DNA of 64,000 nt, taken from the NCBI GenBank assembly GCA_030998015.1, contig JARWMV010000011.1:124001-188000 (forward strand), in the 5' to 3' direction. Of this stretch, positions 48,082 through 60,382 are shown piece after piece. Each line of letters starts with the position of its first letter. Positions within the stretch are counted from its first letter, which is position 1. Made by a program: the position numbers and the translations under genes. The DNA is from Ceratorhiza oryzae-sativae. Taxonomy: Eukaryota > Basidiomycota > Agaricomycetes > Cantharellales > Ceratobasidiaceae. The notes under the pieces were generated by a model. That model had not been told where the DNA came from, did not search any database, and saw nothing but the letters and a program-made list of their open reading frames with translations.

Positions 48082-49395
48082 TGTTATGGATCACTAACAT
48101 TTTTCTATTATTTTAGTCTGCTCTGCCAACCTCAAGCAATGCCTCTGTAATTTTCTTGAAATTAGATGAATTTGTATGTGTCTGAATTTGTACTATTTGT
48201 GTTCCATGAAATAATAGAAAATCTCCTCTTCCCAACACATATTTTATCATGATTTTATCTTAAGAACTTAGAGAGATATAGAGGTTGTGATATTTCCTTT
48301 TTATCAGGAGATATTGATTACAACATTGCACTGCTCATATCTTGGCAGCTGCTTATGCTATCAAAGCAATCTTGTGCTCTATTGATAGCTAATCTTCAGC
48401 AGTATCTGCTGCCTGAAGATTGTTGCAATCCCCCAGATCCTTGTGCTGGAATGGCCCAAAGATCATTAGAACCTTACTGGACCATCAATCAAGATCTAAT
48501 GACTCCAGTCAGTCAGGAGAGCCTTCCAAATTGATCCAGAAGCTTCTCTGACTCACTTTATGGCTCACTGAGATGTAGCCTCTGTTCATTACATGTATAT
48601 ACTATGATAATATGATCTACAAGCCAATAGCAGGTCTCAGATGCATCAATGCCTTTGATCCACACCCTGTCTTTACTCTCTTATCCTATACTGGGCTAGG
48701 GTGTAACCCAAGTATAGCAGTACCCTCTTTTGATGATTGCACTGGCATGCATGCATCTATTTGGCTCTGGAATGCCCTCCTCAGGGTATAAAAGGACCTC
48801 CTCTGAGGCCCTTCCAGACCACCTCCTCTCCTCTACTCTGACTCAACCCAGACTGGTTATTGGTTTCTTTTCTCTTTCTATTTCTCTTGTCTGTGTGTGA
48901 TTTCTTATATAACTAGTACTGAGGAATATAGTACCATATTAGTTATATACTGCCTGAGTCATTGTATCTTATATACAGAGTTATATAAGGATACAATATT
49001 ACCTGATTGAGCATGACATTGAGTACCAGCTATTAGAGGAAATCTAAGTACCTGTAGCTGAGGAAGTACACACATTAGGCAGCCCACCATCTATCCTATA
49101 AGCTATTGCTTAAGTCTAGTATTAAGATTAGTATCAGTTAGTCCAAGCAACTAGGGCTGAACTACATTTAAGATATCTAAGGGAACCTGACCATAGTAGT
49201 CTTGCTCTTTATACTTATAAATTAGTCAGTTTACACTGTGAAAGATTAAGACTACCTTGAGTGTTACTTGATTGCATTGCAACTACTTTGAGCCTTCTTA
49301 CTCTAGTCTAAGAAGTATTGAGTATGATTAGTGTATACTAACATATCTACATTTGCTTAAGCTCTAGATATTCAATTGTACCCTGACCTGTAACA
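48082..49395 (+). mobile_element. Solo LTR, 1,314 bp
   Basis: Begins TGTTATGGATC and ends GACCTGTAACA (TGTTA...TAACA), flanked by the 5-bp direct repeat CTACT (48077-48081 and 49396-49400). It contains a TATA-like GGTATAAAAGGAC (near 48787) on the plus strand, consistent with U3-R-U5 order. No internal element region is attached, so it is what remains after LTR-LTR recombination. Its right 466 bp recur in inverted orientation at 63535-64000. The family is unrelated in sequence to the gypsy LTRs next door. Confidence 0.75.
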
Positions 49396-49400
49396 CTACT

Positions 49401-50340
49401 ACCACCTGCAGAGACATCAGCTGATGTGAAGCTGTATATGCCCATTCAATATATAAAGGTATCACAAGAGTCCTAAGATACTTTTTGGCATGACAAAAGC
49501 TTGCATATGCAGGCTGTATGCATACAAGATGTGCATACAGGGGTAGGAAAATGGACAAAATGGGCTGTTTCAGTTGTCAGAGAAACTATAGCAAGAGGAG
49601 ACAAAGAATATGTAAAAGAGACTAGTATAGTGCTACTAATGAGCAATAAACTAGAATCTAAGAGGCCCTGGACTGGGCTGAAATTGACTTCTCCTGAGCC
49701 CCTATTACATGATTTTGCTTTCATCCCCCAACAGCTAATTTTAAAATTATCAAAAATTTCACAACCTCTGACAGTGGTTGCTGGACCTTGCTTTACAAGT
49801 GGCTAATGCCCTTAATGGGTCTGGACTATGTCCTGACTACTGCTGATGTGTGGTTTGATGCCTTATGTGTGTCTAATGTTTCATGGCTTGACACTGTATG
49901 CACTTATGTGCTCATGGCTGATGGACACCCATTGCTGATTAAGCAACTGTGGACAGCAGCTAAGCTGGATGCTTAGTGCTGGGGCTTGCAATGTGGCCTT
50001 GACTCAAGGTCCTTCTAGCTGTTACTTAAGCTAATAAGTCAGCTAGGGACTGATCTTCACACAGAGTGCTTTAGAGGGGAATTAACAAGGTAGAGCAAGC
50101 TGGGGTAGACTGGCTTGCTTTCCTTGCTTTTATACTATGAACTTTAGGCCCTGTTGTACCTCTGGGGGTTCCACCAAATCAGTTGTTATAGTTTTGCTTT
50201 TTGTAAAAAAATAGAATTGGAAAACACATTCAAACAGAACAGAACATTCAGATATCACATTGAGAAACATAGAATCCAGGGAGTATGGAGAAAAGGAAAA
50301 AAAAACATTCACAAAAATAGGATCCCAGAGATATTACAAT
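49401..50340. other. Unassigned sequence between solo LTR and helicase remnant
   Basis: Open frames at 49501-49806 and 49788-49976 (+) can be joined by a one-base shift but match nothing I know. A short hairpin (GCAAGC...GCTTGC, 50093-50116) is present. It may be the trailing part of the Helitron-type element, but no CTRRT terminus could be placed confidently. Confidence 0.35.
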
Positions 50341-53300
50341 TCAGTCATTCAGTACAGACTTAAAAACCACATTTTTCACAACACTTGACTCAGAATTATT
50401 GAAGATACAGATCTGAGATGCAGAGGTACAGTGTGAAAGTGCCACATATAGTTGACCATGTGAGAACACAGCATTTTCAAAGTCCAGCCCTACATACTTG
50501 GCTGACTGCCCTTGTGATTTGTTGATAGTCATAGCAGAGGCCAAATATATTGGGAATTGACAATGGTCAGGCACAAAGCCAAAGTCTGTCTCTTCTGAGG
50601 ACAGAGTGATCTGTGGGATTAATACAGTGTTGCCTGTAGCAATTATTGTTAGTGAATGATGCTCTAGAGATTCATTTATGGGCATACCTGCTTGATTTCT
50701 AGTCAATAGTCTGACCTCTAACACATGCTGACTAAGTTTTACCACAACTGCCCTGGTCCCATTGCAGATACCCTGAGAAGGGGATAGGTTCCTCAAGATC
50801 ATGATAGGGCAGCCAACCTTTAGCTCCAGCTTTGATACAGGGATACTTGCACAGTTTAAGGAGTTGAGGAACTCAACAGAGAGCTCAGCTGTGATATGGC
50901 TGTCTACACCTTGCTCTACCTGAGCTTTGTCTGCACTATGATAGAACTTTTTTGCACCTGGGAATTTCTCTAGGATCTTGTTGTTCAGAGTCAAGACATT
51001 GTCATTATGTCCAGCTAGGATTGTCTGTGTCATGGCCTAGACCACAACTTTATTCTGATTTTATATTATTTTGTTTTAATTCTATCTCCTGGTTTTTAGA
51101 CAAGTCCTGTTTATTCAGATATATGCATAGAATTATTGACTGAGTCACATGACCTTGTCGTTGTTGACCACTGTTGATGTATTCCAGAATATTCTGTTGA
51201 TGTGGCACCACTTTCATAGATTGTACAATTTTGTATTTCATATGTACTGCCCCTCTATGATAGGGATCAAAATGGGTGGCCCGGGTTGCCACATGGGTAA
51301 TCCCATGGGTGCAAAGACAGGTCAGGTGGAGCCCGGTTTGCACAGCCACCAATTACCCATGAGACTCTCTGCACAGGTGATAAACACAGGTGTCATCCAG
51401 GGAGACCATACTTGTATTTAGACAGAAAATATATTATTATTTACATGTGAGACTCAATAATTTGGGCAACGTTGTCAAGTTCTGGGAGCAAGGGGGTGCC
51501 ATACCATGATCCAATGGCCATCTGAGCTTGGAATGTGCATGATGACATACAGTGCTGGAGGTGGTTCATCATCAACCGACCCCCCAAGAACGCATGCTCA
51601 GTGTCAACCGACAAAGCTGAGGTGCATGTCATTTCTAGGATACTTAAGCAGAGAGTGCAGATGAACTTACCAGGTACAGTCAATAGATCCAGAGCCAGGC
51701 AGGCAACACAAGGGTGGTGCTCCAGCTTGGAGTCCCAGTAAGAAAGCACCCTGCCATATTGTGAGATGATGTAAGAGGATACAACTGGAGTCTTGAGATA
51801 CTCCTGGATTGAGTTGCATTCAAGATGGATTGGCAGTGACAAGGTCGAAGTGTGGTGCTGGGTCCAAATACTGCCACTAGCCTATATGCATCAAGTTGAG
51901 TGTAGTTACTGGCAGACTTGAGATAAATCTTACCCTTAGCATTTGCTGGGGGCAGCTACTCTGGGTGGTTTGGGGGTACAGAGAGTTGAAGCACCTGACA
52001 AGGTGATTGCAGATTAGCTTGGTAGGAAACCCACAATCTGCAAACCACTTCAGTTTGCAGTCAGGGCACATTACTAGTTGAATTTGAGTCAGAATAGTGT
52101 GAAAAAAAATATCCAAAAGGCATAAAATAACCCACCAACAGCTAGAGTGTATATATCTGACTCCATCATTGAACCCATGTATTTTTTGAACACCTGGAGT
52201 GCAGCTTCAGCTGCAACCTGGGTGATGCGATGGAGTCCATGGTTGAGGACATTGTTGTGGATGTTGCACAGTTGAGAGCGAAGCGTCAGGATCTTGGGTA
52301 GTGTTTTGTGAACAAGTGGGACTTCTGACTGCGAAAAGCAGTCAGTGGGTTCTTGGAAGACCTGTAAAATATACTATAAGCAGGAATTAGAAGTGGAAAA
52401 AATGCACATACCTCAAGCACCTTGCTTAGCTTGGAAGCTAATGCCCACTGCTGGTCGGTCAAGGCATACTTCTTGAGTTTGAAGCATGGGTTGCTGGTGA
52501 GCCACTGCACTGGGGTCTTAAAGTGCAGGTGGCCTGCGATGCATATCCTGTCAGTGTTCCAGTGTGTAGCACAGCATGTTGGGAGTGCTTTTGCATTGCC
52601 TTCAAGCTCTGGATCTTTGTCAACAAGCTCTTCAAAGGCAGTAGTGAAAACTGGCAAGTCTTTCACATGCTGTGCCAGCCCAGATATCTCATTACAGCTG
52701 TAAGCTACTTCTATCAAGGTAAATAAGATAAAACTAACTTTTGGAATAATTTGCCAAGCACTGGCCACTTCCTCAGGGCTTAAATGCATGCCTGAGGCAG
52801 CCATGATGGCAATTGCCTGTGTAGTCACTCCCTGTGTGACTCCTATGTTGTGTTCAAGCTTATCAGGGTTGACATTGTCAGCTGCATCCTCGGGATCCAG
52901 GCTTGGATTGTTAGATTCGGTGCTGGGCAGCTGGACTGCTTCATTTGAGGTAGCTGCCACTTTTATTCAACGTGGGGGAGCTGTAAATAGGGTCATGAAT
53001 GCCTGCGTAGCAGTGAATTGACATTATATATGTGCTGTATGATTATTATGAACACCATACCTTTGCCATTAAATCGATGATATGAGCAAAGCACCTGACC
53101 TGATCACAAGGGCCATGAAAGTTGCCAATAAGCCACTGGAGTTCAGTTACAAGAGTATTGTTATTTGAAGCATTGTCTAGACAAATGCCCATGAGCTGGT
53201 CATGCAGCAGTGAGCGATAGGTTAATATGATGCAGAATAAGTATATTCTAACCTTGTGCACAATTCCATACCGTTTCAGGCAGTCATGAATGCGTTCTGC

Positions 53301-53906
53301 CATATAACTGCCTGTATGTGCATCTGTGAGACTGTATCAACAATCATTAGTTGTACATCTGTAGTGCATATAATATGAGGGCACAACTTACTGAACAAAC
53401 TCAAGGATGGCCTTGTACATACATGCTTGTTCATACCAAAACACAATCACACCCAAGAACGACTGAGACGAAGGACTTGTCCAACCATCAACAGCCAAAT
53501 GGAGCACACCATTTATTGACTGCGCATACCAAAATCAAGTAAATATTTTTGCAATTCAGCACAAAAAGGTGACTAGACTTACACACAGGTGATTCGCTGC
53601 CTCAAGCGGCCCCAATTGGTAGATATGGAGGGTGTCTCTGGAGAGTGTTGCCCCAGTAGGAAGGCGAGTGCCTGGACAAAGCATCTCAACCTCCTGTTGA
53701 GCCAGATCGTCAACAATAGACTCAAACGGCCTGCAGTCCCAAGCACAGCAAAGAGCAAGGATGGCTTGGGGACAACCACCACCAGCAAACATTGACACAG
53801 CCACCAACGCAAGTTGACAATCCGGTAGTCGAGTCTTTTTACTCGGTTTTCTGCAACAAATTGTTGCTTATACTGTTATACACTTTGTGTTACTGTACTG
53901 TGAAGA

Positions 53907-55712
53907 ATGCCACCACCCACTCGCGAGAGCACCCCAGCCGCGAGCACCCGCCATGCAGCCCAACAACTAGTGAAAATAGACTCAGCTAGCCCCTCAGCCC
54001 TCCTCGAGGGGCTACATGATAAGTTACTAGTACCACCAGGAGAGAATGCTACTGTAGAAAACCTAGCTAATGCATTGTTACTACTCTCAAAGCAGAAAGA
54101 ACAGGCAAAGCACACAGCTCTTGTAACCACCTTCCGATCCATTGCAGCTTTGCTCAAAGTGGCGTCAGACCTGTACGAGAAGATCCAATCAAAGCTTGAG
54201 TCAGCAGTTGAAAGCCTGGTGACTCCGGCTATCCTCCGTATCAAAGAAAGCGTGACAAAGATCTCGGGAGAGTTGGATGGATTCCGAGCTGAGTGTTCCA
54301 AGTCTGTGTTTGAGTTGTCAGAAAAGTTAGGAGGGCCTCAGGTGCTGGCCCAGGCTACACCGAATGCCCAGGCCACCCCGGCAGTTGAGGCCGTTGGATT
54401 TGTAGAGGGACCCAGCGGCAATGATGGAAGGAGGTTGTATGCAGCGGCGGCAGTGACAGTGTCATCACAACAGATGGAGAGACCCGCTCCGGTGGTGACC
54501 ACACGTGTCGAGAAACAGGACCGTCAGATACTGTTGGATAGCGAGGTGACGGAAGGAGAGCAGGCACTCAGCCTACTCCCTGAGTCTGCACTGGTTCTGA
54601 AAGTGCAGTTAGCAATGGAGCAGCTGAGTGTAGCAATGAAAGAGAACATGCCGGAGGGGGCGCGTTTCCGCAGTGCTAACGTGCTGCAGAATGGGGGAGT
54701 TGTGTATGAAATGAACTCCAAGGAGGCCGCAGATTGGATTAAGAGACCTGATATCTGTGCTGCATTCGCTGATAACTTTGGCTCCACAGTTAGGTATCGC
54801 AAGCGGAACTTTCTGGTAGTAGTGGAATGTGTACCAGTATCGTTTGACACCTTGTCAAAGCATGCAACCAACAAGCTTGAACACAACAACAACCTCCTGG
54901 CAAACTCCATTGCCAGCTGCAGATATATTGTCCCCCCAGCCAAACACAGAGAGAACCAACAACACGCTTTTGTGGTTCTCCAGTTCCACAAGAAGGGCGC
55001 AGCCAACGCATGCATCAAGTCGCTGGTTGTGGTCGAAGGCAAGCAATGCGATGCTCATAAGCTTGCCAAGAAACCAGTTCGTTGCACTAAATGCCAGAAG
55101 TTTGGTCACCCAACCAAACAATGCAAGAATGCTGTTGCCCTCTGCGGGACGTGTCCTGGACAACACGACACCAAAGACTGCCATGATCGAGCGAACGTCT
55201 TCTGTAGGACATGCGGAGTATCAGGCCACCCAACCTGGGACACCAAATGCCCTGGTTACTATGCAGAGTGCACCTCTTTTGTGACCAGAGTACCAGACAA
55301 CTTGTACAAGTATTTTGTCGCGAGTGAGGACTGGACATGGGAGAAGGTTACAGACACTAAGCAACCCATTTCATCTTCACCTCCCTTCCAACCCACTGCT
55401 GTGTCGTTTGCACAACCCCCTCTCCGTCGGCCCCATGCCCCCTGTGCTGCGCCTTTCGGGCACGCAACCCAAGCCAACGCCACCCCTCTTACAAACGCTA
55501 ACTCCATTCCTATTCCAAACTACAGAAGCAACATGCAGCCTGTAGCCATGACCAGCGGCGACACACCTCAGAGGACCCAGGGAACTCAACCCGTAGCACC
55601 GCAAGGCTGGGGAGATGAGCCATTGCCAGTAGCACTGGCAACCCCAACGGGATCGGTAGCTCCTGACCCTATGCGCTACACACCGTCTGCTCTGCCACCT
55701 GCACACCCCTGA
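53907..55712 (+). CDS. LINE ORF1, gag-like RNA-binding protein
   Basis: An intact 601-residue frame. A helical N-terminal part (residues ~40-140) could form a coiled coil for trimerisation. Three CCHC-like knuckles follow near residues 390-450: CTKCQKFGHPTKQC, CGTCPGQHDTKDC and CRTCGVSGHPTWDTKC. The C-terminal ~130 residues are Pro/Thr/Ala-rich. Known role of such proteins: binding the LINE RNA to form the ribonucleoprotein that carries it to target DNA. The start is the first ATG of the frame, 137 nt inside the element. Unlike ORF2 it has no internal stop. Confidence 0.88.
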   Translation: MPPPTRESTPAASTRHAAQQLVKIDSASPSALLEGLHDKLLVPPGENATVENLANALLLLSKQKEQAKHTALVTTFRSIAALLKVASDLYEKIQSKLESAVESLVTPAILRIKESVTKISGELDGFRAECSKSVFELSEKLGGPQVLAQATPNAQATPAVEAVGFVEGPSGNDGRRLYAAAAVTVSSQQMERPAPVVTTRVEKQDRQILLDSEVTEGEQALSLLPESALVLKVQLAMEQLSVAMKENMPEGARFRSANVLQNGGVVYEMNSKEAADWIKRPDICAAFADNFGSTVRYRKRNFLVVVECVPVSFDTLSKHATNKLEHNNNLLANSIASCRYIVPPAKHRENQQHAFVVLQFHKKGAANACIKSLVVVEGKQCDAHKLAKKPVRCTKCQKFGHPTKQCKNAVALCGTCPGQHDTKDCHDRANVFCRTCGVSGHPTWDTKCPGYYAECTSFVTRVPDNLYKYFVASEDWTWEKVTDTKQPISSSPPFQPTAVSFAQPPLRRPHAPCAAPFGHATQANATPLTNANSIPIPNYRSNMQPVAMTSGDTPQRTQGTQPVAPQGWGDEPLPVALATPTGSVAPDPMRYTPSALPPAHP

Positions 55713-55890
55713 CCCGATAATGTAGCAAGCCCTCCGCCCGGGGGTTTTGTTATTCAGCCGAGGCACCCTGGCCAAGGTTGATCAATCAGGATGGCATCCC
55801 CTGCACAATCTCAGAGTGTCCTCTCGATGTACTTCACACCATGCTGAGGCTTGTTCTCTACTGTGGCAACTGAACCCTCGGTTGTTCACC

Positions 55891-58800
55891 ATGACTGAAC
55901 AACGTCCTAGAGCACAAGGGAGTCTTCGCATCTGGCAACAGAATGTGAATGGCTCTCCAACTGTGCAGGACGAGATCTTGTGCCTAGCTGACCCATCGAA
56001 TTGGGATGTGATAATGTTACAAGAACCATATTTTACCCACCTTGACCTTGCTCCTGTCTCTTCTCACTGGCACACTATTTATCCATCTAATCACCATGAC
56101 TCCGAATTTCGCTCGCGCTCTCTCACTTTAATTTCCAGACGTCTCTTGACCAACGAATGGCATATAATTCCCTTTGACTCACATGATGTCACATGCATTG
56201 AACTGACCACATCTGAAGGACAGATCAGAGCCTTCAATATTTACAACGACCTCCAAAGCAACGAGACCCTTGAACTCATACACGAACACCTCCTCAATCT
56301 GCCCTGACACACCTCGATCCTACTTTCAGGGGACTTCAACTGGCACCACCCGATGTGGGACAAGCCTAGGAACGAACAGCTATTCACAGAATGCACCCTC
56401 GAAGCTGCCCAGAACCTAATTGAGTTGCTTGACCGATTCGATCTGAACATGATATTACCTGCTGAATTACCCACCCTAGAGTTATCCTCAAATAAGAATC
56501 TATCTTGACCGGACAATGTCTTCCTCTCATCGCGGCTAGTAGGAGCGGTCAACCACTGCCTGGTAGTTGAGGCACCACGAATCTTGTGCACTGATCACTT
56601 CACAATCCAAATAGAGCTGACTCTGAGCTGCAAGCAGGCGCCAAAAATCATGAGGCAAAACTTCAAAAAGGTCAATTGGGAGAAGGTCAGGACCGATCTG
56701 TCAAAAATCCTACCCAACAGCTGCCAACCACCAATTGTTGATGTACCAATGTTTGAATTGCGGCTTGACAAGATAATGGCCACTGTGAACATGGTCATTG
56801 AGACACATGTCCCGATGGCAAAGGAATCACCCTATATGAAGCGCTGGTGGACCCCACACCTCAAGGAGCTGCACATGGTGAAGTCTGATTTACACGTTGC
56901 TGCGAACCGACACAAAGCTACTCCAACCCACCCCCTTCACAGTCTATATGCAAGAGCAAATAAGGAGTTTCAAGATGCTAAACGGAATGCCAAGAGGGAT
57001 TGCTGGTGTTCGTTCATTGACGAGGCGGAAGGAGATGACGTCTGGACGGCCCACAAATACCTTACATCAACACCCACTGACAGAGGGGCCGCCCAGATAC
57101 CAACCCTGAGAACCAAGAACACATCTGGCGAGCAAGTCAAACATACAACCAACAACCAGAAGGGTGCGGCGCTCAGCGAGTCGTTCTTCCCAGAAGCACA
57201 AAACCCAATCTAGAGATGTTGTGCCGGAATTCCGGCACGTTCCGTCTCCCCTGTAGCTCCGTCAGTTCTGCTCTGCTTGGGGCTCGCTGCGTATCGTTGG
57301 ATAGCCTTACGTCGCCGCTATCGATTGATCCGCAGTGGGTCCCAAACGGAGCAGAACTGACGGAGCTACAAGGGAGACGGAACGCGCCGGAATTCCGGCA
57401 CAACATCTCTAACCCAATCATTGAACCAGCTGAGTATCCGGAGGCCGTGGAACCGTTTCAAAGTGTCACTAAGGAGCAACTGAACAGGGTCATAACAAAC
57501 CTAAAACCTCACAAAACCCCTGGCCCAGACACTATACCAAGCATTATGTTCAAGGAATGTCGGAAAACCCTGGTGCACTGGCTACTCCCACTGTTCCGAG
57601 CGACCTTCGACCTCAAACACTACCCCAAACGATGGAAGGAGTCAAACACAATTGTGTTAAGGAAACCAGGGAAGAAGGACTACACCGTGCCCAAAGCGTA
57701 TTGTCCAATTGCTCTTCTAAACGTTATCTCCAAACTACTGTCAGCTTGTGTTGCTGACTTGCTCAACACCTTAGTAGAGAAACATGGTCTACTACCTGAG
57801 CACCACTTTGGCGGCAGGTGTGGTCGATCAACATCAGACGCAATGCAGGTCATCACCTCGTTTATCAAGGATGCGTGGCGAGGCTGTGAGGTGGTAGCCG
57901 GCCTATTCCTGGATGTGAAGGGGGCGTTTCCCAGCGCTTTGCCTGCCCAACTTGCCCACAACATGCAAATGAAAGGCGTACCTGAAGAGATTGTTGCATG
58001 GACCGAGTGTAAACTTCAAGGGCGGCGCACACTCATCAAGTTTGACGATTTCACATCAGAATGGTTCAACATCGAGCACAGCATCGACCAGGGATGCCCA
58101 CTGTCCTGCATTTTCTATTTGCTATACAACAGCGGAGCAGTGGAGCTGGCCAATTCAGACAACCAGGAGCTAGCCAGCGGATTTGTCGACGACATTGCGC
58201 TTCTGGCACAGGCCGAGACATTGGAAGAAGCCAACCGGAAACTCGTGTCAATGATGGACAGACCAGGAGGGATGAGAGAATGGGCGACAAGCCATACATG
58301 TGAGCACAAATACAAGAAGACAGTGCTGATTGGGTTCTCCGGCAGGAATGATGAGATGCACCCATCGATCACGATTGCAGGGACAGTCATCAAACCATCG
58401 AGCTCTCACAAATTTTTAGGTGTCATATTTGATCAACAACTCAGATGGAAGCAGCAGGCAGCGAAAGCAGTGGCAATGGGAGCAGCCTGGGTGGGACAGA
58501 TGAGAAGAGTTGCTTGCATAAACCATGGGTTCTCGGCACACACGATGCGGAGACTACACCAATGCGTTCTCATTCCTAGAATTTCATACGCGGCTGACGT
58601 CTGGTTCACCCCAATCACTAGATCCAAAAAGAAGCCAGCAGACGAGCTTGAGCCCAGAGAGAAGAACCCACGAGACTACAGATCAGTCGGCTTTGCCAGG
58701 AAACTGGCCACGGTTCAACGGCAGTCGGCAATAGCGATTACTGGGGCCCTCCGCACCACCTCGAACCTTGCACTCAATGTGCACGCCAACATCCTTCCTA

Positions 58801-60002
58801 TCGACCTGTCAATGAACCTGGCATGTTATCGAGCGACGATTCGCATGGCCACGCTACCCGTTTCAAGCCCACTGCGGAAGCACCTGGTTAAAGCGAAGAG
58901 ATACATCAAGAGACACAGGTCAGCCCTCCACAAACTGCTTCATGTGTTCAACATACTGCCGTCAACATTTGCTCCGTTACCAGAATCACCGGCAACGCCA
59001 AGAATACTCAGAATCCTGAACCCCACGCTCCCGCCCTCTCGCAAGGTGGCAATGGCCGCAGCAGAGGAAAGTGATGCTGACGTCTGAATCTACTCAGATG
59101 GCTCAGGGATAGACGGCGGAATAGGAGCGGCTGCCGTACTCTGTCGAAGTGGCCAGCCTGACAAGACCTTGCACCTTCACCTGGGCTCAGATAAACAACA
59201 TGTTGTGTACGAGGCTGAGCTTGTAGGTGCTATGCTAGCACTCCATCTCCTAGCAAACAAGCAGGACGTCGACTCGGCATGGATCGGCATCGACAATCAG
59301 GCTGTGCTGCACACGATGCGCAGTCCCATCATAAAAGCTGCGCCCCACCTTGTCTTGGCAATTGCAGACCTTGCTAAACAACTCACTCGCACTCATCCTG
59401 GGCTGAGGGTGACAACAACCTGGGTCCCGGCGCACGAGGGGGTCCTGGGCAACAAACTTGCTGATATCGCCACAAAAGAGGCCGCCAGAGGACATTCCAG
59501 CAACCCTGATGAGCTTCCGGCATACCTGCACAATGAGATTGCAGCCAGCCCAGCGGCGGCCAAGCAAACCTACAAGGAGGCACAGAGGGAGGCTTGGAAA
59601 CGACGGTGGGACGAAGAGCTTAGTGACAGCAACGCCCATATTTGCATCATCGACGAATCGACACCTTCAAACTCCTTCCACAAACTGGCTCAAACCTTGC
59701 CAAGACGACACGCTTCCTTGCTAGTCCAACTTCAAACCAGTCACGTCCCACTGAATGCATACCTACGACGTTTTAAGAAAATCAAGTTGGCTATCTGCCC
59801 AGCCTGCAGCCTACATGCAGAGACCGTCGACCACTACCTCATGTGGTGCCTGGCATTTGAAGGGGCACGTCAGCAAAGAAACATTGCCTTCCCAGCATCT
59901 ACAAACTCGATATCCACACTTCTCTCCTCGAGAGGGGCTGTCTGCCATCTTCTGACTTATGTCTGGGAGACTGGCCAATTCCCTCTACTCTCACACACAT
60001 GA
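55891..60002 (+). pseudogene. LINE ORF2: endonuclease, reverse transcriptase, RNase H (broken)
   Basis: Starts MTEQRPRAQGSLRIWQQNVN, the first strand of an APE-type endonuclease (N of WQQNVN; MLQEPYF; SGDFNWHHP). RT follows (KTPGPDTIPSIMFK, LFLDVKGAFPSALPAQLA, IDQGCPLSCIFYLLYN, catalytic box GFVDDIALLAQ), then RNase H (IYSDGSGIDGGIGAA, TTWVPAHEGVLGNKLADIA) and a terminal CCHC (CPACSLHAETVDHYLMWC). In-frame TGA codons at 56305, 56506 and 59085 each sit where Arg CGA is expected. A 201-bp MITE plus 8-bp duplication at 57203-57419 shifts the frame; removing 209 bp rejoins it. The stop is at 60000-60002. Confidence 0.9.
57203..57419. mobile_element. Foldback MITE of hAT type inside the LINE
   Basis: The 201-bp unit 57211-57411 begins TAGAGATGTTGTGCCGGAAT and ends with its reverse complement. 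The arms pair for about 60 bp with few mismatches (down to the GTCAGTTCTGCTC segments). The 8-bp direct repeat ACCCAATC (57203-57210 and 57412-57419) and TA-starting termini fit a hAT-derived miniature element. There is no coding capacity. The terminal repeats differ from those of the hAT element at 51261, so its mobiliser is another family. Confidence 0.88.
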
Positions 60003-60356
60003 TGCCCAGAAACCAGGTGAAGTACTTGAATCTAAGATTATAGACAAATGGATAACACACTTGTAGATATCAAAACAAAACCACTCAAGAGAGTGCTGAA
60101 CAGTCTGTATGCTGTCTAAAGAAAAGTGCATGAAGGATGCACGTTGCACGGAAGGAGCCGGCTCGCAAGCTTAAAACAGATCAGGGGTCTGGACGTCAGG
60201 GGGGCGTAGGCTCGTCTGATGGGCAGCAAGGAGTCGGTGGGCCTTATGGGATAGTAGGTGCAAGGCGCGGTTGGATCCAGGGTTTCTCTCTCCTTTCCTC
60301 TGCACCTTTGTATGGTCTACATAAGCCATGGGCTTGACAGACGTATAAACATGACC

Positions 60357-60382
60357 AAAAAAAAAAAAAAAAAAAAAAAAAA
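60357..60382 (+). other. Poly(A) tail of the LINE
   Basis: A run of about 26 A at the 3' end of the element, merging into the target duplication that begins AAGGATGG. Confidence 0.9.

Larger units (their letters stand above)
53770..60380 (+). mobile_element. Non-LTR retrotransposon (LINE) with gag-like ORF1, APE, RT and RNase H
   Basis: A 6.6-kb element inserted in the hAT transposase gene. The 13-bp target duplication AAGGATGGCTTGG is found at 53757-53769 and 60381-60393, and a poly(A) tail directly precedes the right copy, as expected for target-primed reverse transcription. ORF1 has CCHC knuckles. ORF2 has endonuclease, RT, RNase H and a C-terminal CCHC. The domain order resembles fungal Tad-like or I-like LINEs; I cannot place the clade. 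ORF2 is broken by three TGA codons and by a MITE. Confidence 0.93.

Noticed and set aside
50093..50116. Helitron 3' terminal hairpin (GCAAGC...GCTTGC)
   Set aside because: On the helicase strand it is not followed by a CTRRT end, so the terminus cannot be assigned.
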